Below are positions 55,463-64,000 of a stretch of DNA of 64,000 bases, piece by piece. The DNA lies in NCBI GenBank assembly GCA_963932465.1, contig OZ010792.1, positions 282,703,836-282,767,835 on the forward strand, in the 5' to 3' direction. A program made the translations under genes and the position numbers. The stretch comes from Maratus speciosus. Its lineage: Eukaryota > Arthropoda > Arachnida > Araneae > Salticidae. Below the pieces are notes generated by a model that worked only from the letters and a program-made list of their open reading frames with translations, was not told where the DNA came from and made no database searches. Positions within the stretch are counted from its first letter, which is position 1, and each line of letters starts with the position of its first letter.

Positions 55463-57999
55463 AGGCAAGCGCGCCGCATGCTTGCCTGTGCGCTATTGGT
55501 TCCCGAAATACACGTACAAGAGTTAGAAAAAGGAAATATCATCAAAAACATCTCATGTAAAAATTAGCCAAGTCTCGTGACTCTTGCTAAAATAAAACTA
55601 CCTTGCTCTAGCAAAATAAAATTATCTTTATTCAACAGTTGTTATTTATGTCAATAGTTGGCGGCAAAAGTGAACTATTCGATCAAATATCGGGTAAGTT
55701 TAGCAGAAAAACTCTCTTGTTTTTAAAATTCGTGTTATTTTTGCGTTATGGTGTATGTCAGAGCATCAAACTATAGCGTTATTTCTAATAATATGGTAGT
55801 GGTTTTAAATATAGCGAAAGCATAAGCGCAATTATTTATCAAGAAATGTTAACATACTTGCAGAAATATTTAAATTCACCAAAACAACATTTGGTAAAAC
55901 AAATTATTATTTTGTTTTTCGTCAGTTAAAATGAATTATACCGTATTCGTGTAACTAAAAACCGATAACGTTGTATTTTATCGTGTTGATGGTCTGGTCA
56001 ATGACTAACAGTATTGGCGAGAATTTCGATTACGGAAGATAAAATACGGGGCACAGATGTCAGATACGCACTTGGGTACCTAATTGACACCAAAATGGCG
56101 TTACTTTATTTTACAAGGTAACCCGGCTACTGTTGCTTATTTATTAATAAATTGTTCATTTACTTTTATTTTATTTTTTTTTAATTGTAGAATTGTTTTG
56201 TTTTATAGTTATTAATGAAATTATCGTTTATTTATTGTTGTTTACTTTTTAAAACAATAGAAAATAATTTAAAAATATATATTGTAACTGGTATTGGAAA
56301 ACGGGCTTTCGCCACATTGACGTTAAAAAATCGCGCCAAACCTGGTTCGTATATCACATCTGTGCCAAATTCTCGGTTTTTTGATTTTGCACAATAAAAC
56401 ATTTCCTGACGATTAAAAAAGCACACACGTAATTGCTGAAATTTTCACTTCTATTGGCACTCCCGGAGTGCCACTGTTTTTTTTTTTTATGCACCCTATT
56501 GTTTGGCATATCATTGGATATGTCTTTCAAAATGAAGACGATGTTTCATTGATTATTTTATAGTCAGAAGCTCCGTTTAATTATTACACAATCTGGAAGT
56601 TGTGTAGGTAGGATCTCTAGCTTTACTACAACTCTAACCATCATAGACATCTGTAGGCCTCATCAAAACAGTGTTTCTGTTTATAGATAGAACTAACAAT
56701 TAAACACAACTTAAAAGTCATCAATGTAAGTAAATAAAAAAAAATGGTAAGTAATATAAAAAATAGTTTAGTAACATTGATGAGATAATAATTAATTAGT
56801 TCGCTTTTTACGCAGTCGGGTTTTTTGATTTTTTAAATTTAACTTTTACTTGTTGAGCTTTGTTTTGACCCCACATTGATATACCAGAATTGCTACTTTA
56901 TTTCTGCTTTACCTTTTCTTATAGTTTGGCCCATGAGATCAGGAACACGCTGCATATATAAATATGGTCTGTTACTTTTGTAAACAAATAAAAATTAAAA
57001 TGTATGGCCTTTCAAAAGTGCCTTTTTTTATAGGTAGGACAAGTCTCTGATCGTCCGGTGGCTGTTGGCTACTACCGTTATTTTCTATCTTAGGAACTAA
57101 TGGAATATTTTTTTATCTTTTTTGTTCTACTTTTGTACTTTAAATTTAAATTAATTTAATTATTTATTCTTCTAAATTGTTTTGTATTTTTCCTATACTT
57201 TAATTTTTTAAAATTTAAAATTTAATTAATTTTCACGCAGTTTTATACTACAATTAATTTTTCAATGACTTCTTAATATCTCGGTAGATAGCTTACATAT
57301 CTCTAGGATGAAAAGCTTCACTAAAACTGGAAAATCCATCAAAAAGCTTCTTACATCGTTCAATTGTTTCAAAAATTAGTATTTCTGAACAGCTTCTCAA
57401 GTAGTCTAGAAACATAGAAACAGCTAAAAAAAGAAACTCTTTACAAGAATATTATTATGAAGTCGTCATTTTGGTATAATGTATCAAATAAATAAATGAA
57501 TGGGTCAAGTGAGAGTAGTTTTAGTCGCGCACAAAGTTGATATTGTGCTAAGCGTGCTTCGAAAAGAGGTTGCAATGTTCTTTTTTCTAGATAGGTTTTT
57601 AATAAATATCTTGGCTAACAACCGACAATTTTTTTCGAAAATTGTTATCAGCAATCCTTGGAGAATTCTGCGTCGATAGGTACCTCAAAGCGCCTTCCAA
57701 CTCTCTCACTAAATGTCCGCAAAGTAAATTTGATCTGCTACCGAAAAATGAGATTTTCCAAAAACTATGTGAACTGTAGTATAATGGCTATAGTTTTCCT
57801 CCAATGTTTAAATAAACTTCTACTGTCCCTAATTTTCTCATAATTTTACTTTCAGTAGATTCCTCATTAGGGGAAGGGGAACCTATTTTCGCAGCACATT
57901 TTTGACAATATCTCTGCGGGATATTACCTAAAATTAAAACAATTATATTTTTGAGTTCGGCGTTAAGGCTCCTGTCCCTGCCGACGAAGGCACTTACGA
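55463..57999. other. Long AT-rich stretch without supported genes
   Basis: 55550-55640 has two AATAAA signals (CTAAAATAAAACTACC; GCAAAATAAAATTATC), as in a retroelement R region. 56290-56400 has a GC-richer block (CGCGCCAAACCTGG, GTGCCAAATTCTCGG). ORFs here are short with no domain. Confidence 0.4.
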
Positions 58000-58057
58000 G
58001 CTAAAGCTAATCCTATGGGGAGGGATTTTTCTAACATCTGGTTTGCATTTCGACATT

Positions 58058-58088
<31 letters not shown>

Positions 58089-58125
58089 TTTTTTGCATTG
58101 GATAACTGAGATCAATCAGTACATT

Positions 58126-58170
<45 letters not shown>
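58058..58170. repeat. (TTTA)n microsatellite and T43 tract
   Basis: Nine TTTA units at 58058-58093 and an uninterrupted T-run of about 43 at 58127-58170. The ORFs crossing it (poly-F, poly-K) are artefacts. Confidence 0.9.
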
Positions 58171-58176
<6 letters not shown>

Positions 58177-58299
58177 TTAATTTTGTTTACGGGTATTTTA
58201 AATGAGGACTCTTTTTCATTTTCGGAATCGTTTTCGAAAGTGAAAACATCCCCGTACAAAAAAAAATCTGGAATCTTTGTCTCGTCAAGTGTATGAAAA

Positions 58300-58701
58300 T
58301 AACAAACAATATCATTTAACATATGAATTAGAAATGGACTTTATGGAGAAATGGGACAATATTTCCGAATCGTTTCTTAAAAGGTTAATTAACTCTATGC
58401 CAAATCGTGTGTTTTAAGTTATTCAGAGAAATGGCGGAGAAACGCCTTGCTAAATTTGAGAAAACTGTCTTTCCCACAGGTGGTCGTATAATTTTGTAAC
58501 AGTTTTTTTTTTTTTTTTACACTTTTTTGTTATGTTGATGTTTCATTTTTTCCGAATTAATTTCATTTGTGTAAGTTGCTATATTTTGTAAAAAAAACTT
58601 GATGTACTAACATAGAGTATTCTTTATTTTGATCGAAATATTTCTTTAATTACCTAAATAGCAAAATATGTTGCGTTCTTATACTTTTGTAACACACTGT
58701 A
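58300..58701 (+). pseudogene. Tc1-like transposase C-terminal tail and TIR
   Basis: MDFMEKWDNISESFLKRLIN, then SMPNRVF, a stop at about 58417 and VIQRNGGETP: the standard Tc1 ending (W-x-x-I ... L-I-x-S-M-P-x-R ... V-I-x-x-x-G-G). About 230 bp downstream the terminus TTCTTATACTTTTGTAACACACTG ends at TA (58702-58703). The rest of the gene is lost to the left. Confidence 0.65.
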
Positions 58702-58799
58702 TTTGCTACAGTTTAAAATAAATTTAATATTAAGAGTTCCAAACTTTTTGCAGTCAGATATAATTCTTGAAAACCGTCAGATACAGATATGCAGCCAGA

Positions 58800-59980
58800 T
58801 CAGATAGTAATCACTCATTGAAGTAGTGCCAACAAGCTTGTCTTTGGAAGTTGTAAATTCTTTGTGAAATTACCACTTCATAATCCGACTAGAAACCTCA
58901 GAAACTGATATATTTTCGAGATTTAAAGAAGCATTTATAAATGCAAAGTTTCTTTTGCTACTACTAACTTTGCGGAAACGTTTTCCGACTAGTTTTTATT
59001 GTGTATTAATCAGTTTTCTCCAACTGGAATATCGTTTTTAGTTTTTTTTTTTTTTCTATCAGTTTCTCAACTAAGCATTTTCAGCTGCATAACTTTATTT
59101 ATACATGCAAGAGGAATAAAATAATATTAATTTTAATGTTAATCGTTATGCTGTTAATTTAACATGTTTATTGAACATGGAAAGGTATTACCTATTTAGT
59201 GAAGATGGTCATAGATGGTGACCGAAACGTCAATTATAATAATTTAAATTTAATGTTTGTTTAATTTTTAACTTTACAATATTCTGTAAACACAGTTTAG
59301 TAAACTTGTGATTTATTTTATTTTCACGTTAACCTTTTATGTACTGAATTATGAATTCAAGAAAATTTTATCTTCTAAAGCCTTTTTCGTGAATTGTTTA
59401 AACTATGTTAGAAGATTTACATAATCATTTATAAATTTCAGAAGTTTTTTTTAGAAAGATTGAAGGATTTATAAATTTGAATTTATAGGAATTTTTTGCA
59501 ATATTTATAACCCCACTCAAGTCCATTATTTTAAATATTTTTCTTACTATTTTGTAGAATTAGGAAAATGTACAAATATAATGTTCTTACAATAGAAATA
59601 TAGAAATATTTCCGAATTGAAAAATTCCTCCCCCCCCCCCCCCCCCCAGCGTCAAGAAAGCTTAAAAGATGCAAAGGCAAAAGAAATCGTCCCTTAAAAA
59701 ATATTTTTGTTCTGTGTAAGCAATAATGCTTTTGGAACAAGATAAAGTAATGTATCTATAACTCATTCTAAACTGTATACAACTAATCAATGTATTAAAT
59801 GAATTTTAAAACAAGTTATTTTAATGGTACTTTTAAGTACTGTCAGTAGATAAAGTGTTAATATTATAAAGAATGCTTTTCGGAATCGTGGGAAACTCGG
59901 AACATGTGATTGTATATTTTCGTAGTGATTAAATTGTAATTTTTGAGATTTGAAACCGGTCTTTTTTCACAGTGTAAACA
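58800..59980. repeat. Dispersed repeat G, copy 2 (diverged)
   Basis: Order of shared blocks as in 15960-16625, with extra DNA between (59180-59860). Includes a C16 run at 59632-59647. No gene supported; the 69- and 101-residue minus ORFs have no domain. Confidence 0.4.
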
Positions 59981-60369
59981 GCAGTTTGCGAAGAAGCTTG
60001 ACTCTTTTAACCATTTATATCCTGACGGTATACTTTTAAGTACCATTAAAGAAAATTCAATGTAAAATTTATTTAACATACTACCCGATGGTGTTGTGTT
60101 CACGCAACGGTCAAAATAAATGTACATATTTAAGTTATTTACATACCAATCATTTTTCAATAAAAACAATTGGCCTTACGTAGAGATAAAAAAAATTTTA
60201 AGATCATATAAAGCGAAAATTATCTTTCAGAGTTTGTGGTGGAAAACAACGTTCGGCTAAAAATTTGAAAATTTTAACCTTATATTTTTGGCAGTTAATG
60301 GGTTAATGGCCCCTAAAGCAGTCATTGAAGACTCCTAGATTACAGGATAACATAAGGAATTTAAAAATA

Positions 60370-61209
60370 CAGTCGAACCTCGTTATCCCGACATTCTAAT
60401 GGTCAGAAAAAAATGTCGTCATAAGCGGTGTCTCGCGGTAACCGGAGTTGTAGAAAAATATGTTCATAAAAAGCTGCATTTCTAATTAGTTTAAGATAAT
60501 TTTAAATTCATAACTGTTCTTGCAGTTTCAAGCAATAAAACAGCATTATTAAACAAAATAAACACAAAAACAAAATTGAAAAGAATAAAAACCAGATTTA
60601 TGATAACTTGTTTTTTTTTTATTCTTACATGAAATATTGGTGAATTAAGGTTTGCTTATCCGTAGATGTGCTTCCCACAATTCTTTTTTGAATATTGTAC
60701 AATGAATTGTAATCAATATTCGTTGTTTCAGAAATGGATGTTAAATAATTTCTGATCGTTTCAATGAAATGCAATGCTTTGTTTTAGTCGGATGAAAAAC
60801 GCCGTGTAACTACAAGAAAGCCCCGACTGACCAGAACAAAACGACCACGTGTAGACTGATACATTTATCTAGAGCTTAATTCGGTCATTCATTGTATGTG
60901 GGTTTATTTATTCAGACAAAGGATTTAAAATTTCTCATTTATCTCAATGGGTATTTTAGATACTTTTGTGAAAAGTTTGGCTGAAACATTTCTTTTTAAG
61001 TCTTAATTCCCGTGCTTATAAGATGGATTATGAAAAATGGACAATTTTCCTAAACCGTCGGGCTATCCGGAGTAAAAAATTATTCAACGACATAAAATCC
61101 GGAGGTTTATTTTCATTAAAATCATATGCAGAAAATCGGAACTTTGAAAAACTGACGTGATAAGCGGAGTGTCGTGAAAACTGGGTGTCGGAATAACGAG
61201 GTCAGACTG
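60370..61209. mobile_element. pogo/Tigger-like MITE, 840 bp
   Basis: Ends CAGTCGAACCTCGTTATCCCGACA and inverted CAGTCTGACCTCGTTATTCCGACA, inner GTCRTCATAAGCGG-like block on both sides; TA at 60368-60369 and 61210-61211. CAGTCGRACCTCG termini are characteristic of Tigger/pogo-type elements. No transposase. Confidence 0.85.
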
Positions 61210-61211
61210 TA

Positions 61212-62525
61212 TTTAGTGACTTCTATCATAGACGGCCCCTTAAACCATCATTTTGTCGTTTTTTAAGCCTAACTTGAAAACTACTTGGAAGAAAAAAATG
61301 GGAAATTTTGGATTTCCATAAAGTACGACTTAATAAATATAAATCCATCAAAATAACTGTAAGCTGCAATTCATAATTTTTTCGAATATTAATTTCATAA
61401 TTCATAATTCATATCATAAAATTGTAAAAATTGCAAATTCAACGTATTTATGCTTGGATATTTTAGTATTATTGTTATACAAAAAATTAGCACATTGGGA
61501 GTATAATTTCAAGAGATATTAATGAAAATATGGAAATGTAATTTAACATTACTAGAAGCACTAAATTTTGAATGTTTATAATTCAAAAACTTATCATTCA
61601 AATGACTTGAAATTTGGTGTCTAATTTTAACCGAAGATTTGAAATATCTCGTTAAAATTGGGTATTGCCATTGAAAAAAATAAAGTTTGAGTTCATTTTA
61701 ATATGTAAATTGCCCCCTAAGCAAATTTTATATACATTATTTAAAAGTAGACGTTATTTCCAATCGTTTGGTACCATTAACTTTCTACTACGATAATTTT
61801 TTGAGGAGTTAGTAGAGGGTGTTTACTTTTTTTCCACGACTGTACATCAAGTAGAGCTAAAGAATTGTAGCATATTATCGGTGCAGAAGCATTTTTTGAA
61901 GAATCAAGCAGATATTCTCACATCATGCAACATTGAGTTAATATTGTATTTCACAGATATGATGAAATATTCATAATATATTTGTAATAATTTTTGCTAA
62001 GTAAAGGTCAATCAACCAAAATAAATAAATAAATAAATAAATAAATAAGTCTAAATTTCAAGACATTTAATAAAAATTTCATTTGATTTTTCAAAAATAT
62101 TTAAAGTAAATTCAATTTAGTACGATTTCTTATCATTAGTGCTCTCACTATGCACAAGCAGATGATAGTCAGACATATATTTGTGGAGAATTCGATGATT
62201 CAGTAAAGTTTCAAACTGCTAGGTTCTTCATTGTGGAAAGAGTTTGAAAGCAGTTTTTGAAGCGGATACAAAAATGTTTTGACATCTACGTGGCGCAGTG
62301 GCTTGTAATCACGCATTAAAATCATCCAAATATACCTATTTTTCAGTGTTTTTAGTGTGCTATTGCTTATGAGTAGATTGCGTTGTATTTAAGATCTTGC
62401 ACCTAAATAGTAAAGTATGACCATTAAAACTATTTTCCAAATCAAAAACTGTAAAAACATTATATTTTTTAATTAAATTAATGTGTAGTGATTTCCGTTT
62501 ACATTACTGTAAGTAACTTTCTTAA
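61212..62525. other. AT-rich stretch, nothing supported
   Basis: Only simple sequence, including (AAAT)n at 62021-62047. No ORF with a recognisable domain. Confidence 0.5.
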
Positions 62526-62908
62526 GCAGCTATCAGATTCACCAACTTTTCGAGCAATTTTTGAGCCAACTCTTGATTTCCTCCAACTTTTCACGAAATG
62601 TTGTCTCGACACCCAGTGTGATAGCAAACAGCAATATCCCCAACTTTTTATCCGCATCTGAAAAAAGTCTGTCCTAGCCGCAACTTTTCCTCCCACCTTT
62701 CAACATTTCAGCGAATCAGAAATAAGCGATTGATACGAAAATGCGATAAATATTGACGGCTGGTACTAGTAGTACTAGTTTTCCCGGGTTTTCCTCCAAT
62801 TTTAGCAAAGACAATTGTAACCTTTTTCTCCCTTTCAACTGGAAAAAGTTGGGGTTAAAATCGGCTGTAAAGTTGGTTGCTCGAAAAGTCGGTGAATCTG
62901 ATAGCGGC
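62526..62908. mobile_element. TTAA-flanked MITE, 383 bp
   Basis: Ends GCAGCTATCAGATTCACCAAC and inverted GCCGCTATCAGATTCACCGAC, then TTTTCGAGCAA on both sides (33 bp, few mismatches); TTAA at 62522-62525 and 62909-62912. piggyBac-like target. Inside, (ACTAGTAGT) at 62764-62779 is a small palindrome. Its ORFs are non-coding. Confidence 0.85.
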
Positions 62909-62912
62909 TTAA

Positions 62913-64000
62913 TACACTATATGGCCATTGATGATCGGACACTTTCAATTTTAGATATTTTATTGAATATTTAGATATATTTGTCGAATTTTTCTGGAAC
63001 TTCAGGATTATGAAGAATATGTTCGGCATCATATTTATCATCGGCGCGCTGTGGGGCAAAATCCCGAAAAGTTGGCCAAAAGTCGAAAAATAAAGTTACT
63101 ATTTAGGGAATTTTGACTATACACATGACTAGAATAATGTTTGGAGGGTCAGAATCCATATTTATATAAAGGTTTTTGTTTTGCCTTGACAGCCTGTATC
63201 ATTTCAAAAGTGACGCTTGGAGGATCATCATCTGAGGCGAACAAAAAGAGCAAAACAGTGGTTCTTCTAAACAAGTGCTACATTTTTCCATATCATCCGA
63301 TTTAATGTTTTAAAATGGATTCACACGATGATAGTGTGTAAATTATTTGCGAGTGTTACAAAAAGCACATTAAAAGGAATAATTTCATGATTATTTTTGA
63401 TAAACATTTTGAAAAAATATATTATTTTTTTGCTTTCAAACATCAAATAAGTTTATAAGTTCCACAGTGTTCCGCAACGACATATAATGGGAATAATATA
63501 TTAGATGAACTATTATCTAATGAATAGTGAAAAAAACAGCTGCCATAAACTGCCATTCGACATTCCGTGCAGGTTTTTGCAACCACAAGTAAAAATGTCA
63601 CCTTTTCAGTCACTTAAAAACTCTGAAATTTATTACTTTTCACAGTAATTTAGCTGGCAAACATTTTTGAAATTTTTAGATTATTTGGATTTGTGATAGA
63701 TTATTATGTATTATATTACAAATAAGTATTATAATCATAAGCATAAATGAATTCGATAAGCAAGATTAATAAAAAAAAAAAAATAATAATTCTCTATCAT
63801 CGATCCGATAGAAGTACATTTTCTTATCTTTATACCTAATATTTTTTTAAAAATGTAATTAGAATAATCATGAATCATCGCGGCAAAACGACGCTTTTCA
63901 CGGTTTTTAAGAAAATTGAAAAATTTGTCCTATTTTTGAAATGGCATACTGCGCTTGCTATTAAGCGTATAAAAAAGTTGTAAATATGAAAGTTGTAGAG
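62913..64000. other. AT-rich end of window, no gene seen
   Basis: Begins TACACTATATGGCCATTGATG, which resembles a Tc1-type terminus but has no visible partner. The rest is low-complexity AT. Confidence 0.45.

Noticed and set aside
58015..58322. ORFs spanning T43
   Set aside because: Homopolymer artefact; no domain.

Overview
This is an AT-rich, intron-style eukaryotic window with no bacterial gene organisation and no complete host gene. It is a graveyard of transposable elements (TEs) in long stretches of simple-sequence-rich DNA. The types of element present suggest an arthropod, most likely a spider or other chelicerate: a Ty3/gypsy polyprotein, Tc1-like DD34E and DUF4817/DD41D-type transposases, Helitrons with CTAG ends, TTAA-flanked MITEs and long (TA)n tracts. 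The taxonomic call is inference; the elements are read directly from the sequence.

Layout. 0.7-8.1 kb: a decayed gypsy retrotransposon (gag, protease, RT, RNase H, integrase, putative 3' LTR). Its integrase end is split by a ~0.98-kb repeat ('hairpin-end repeat', HER), which is itself split by an inverted copy of the same repeat. 8.7-14.1 kb: four TIR elements: two Tc1/mariner-type derivatives, an almost fully palindromic element, and a 1.84-kb element with an unclassified ORF family. 14.6-15.3 and 51.0-51.5 kb: two copies of a repeat with a dense TTGGCG motif. 16.7-20.2 kb: a ~182-bp tandem repeat array invaded by a SINE-like piece, a Tc1 remnant and a Helitron that carries a MITE. 22.0-24.1 kb: a promoter-like NRF-1 site, a nearly full-length Tc1 and, 9 bp beyond it, a THAP-like first exon with a splice donor. 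26.0-27.5 kb: a foldback element interrupted by a third HER. 28.3-37.3 kb: a Tc1 half, TTAA MITEs, a second Helitron, a tandem duplication and two DUF4817-type elements. 38.0 kb: a hAT-like MITE with a perfect 8-bp target duplication. 42.1-43.8 kb: a fourth HER copy whose middle is replaced by promoter-like DNA and a 26-codon exon-like ORF. 46.5-51 kb: a second unclassified TE-like gene, split by a 2.4-kb TTAA element that holds two oppositely oriented ~31-bp minisatellite arrays. 52-54.6 kb: a Tc1, a short hairpin MITE and a mariner-like end. 58-63 kb: Tc1 tail, pogo/Tigger-like MITE, TTAA MITE. The rest is AT-rich sequence without supported genes.

All recognisable transposase and retroviral-type genes carry stops, frameshifts or lost catalytic residues, so nothing here looks autonomously active. 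The only candidates for host coding sequence are two small exons (23966-24067 on + and 43161-43238 on -). Both begin with ATG, end in a good splice donor, and have promoter-like motifs upstream. They are the parts most worth following up, together with the HER family, whose structure suggests an uncatalogued Helentron-like lineage.
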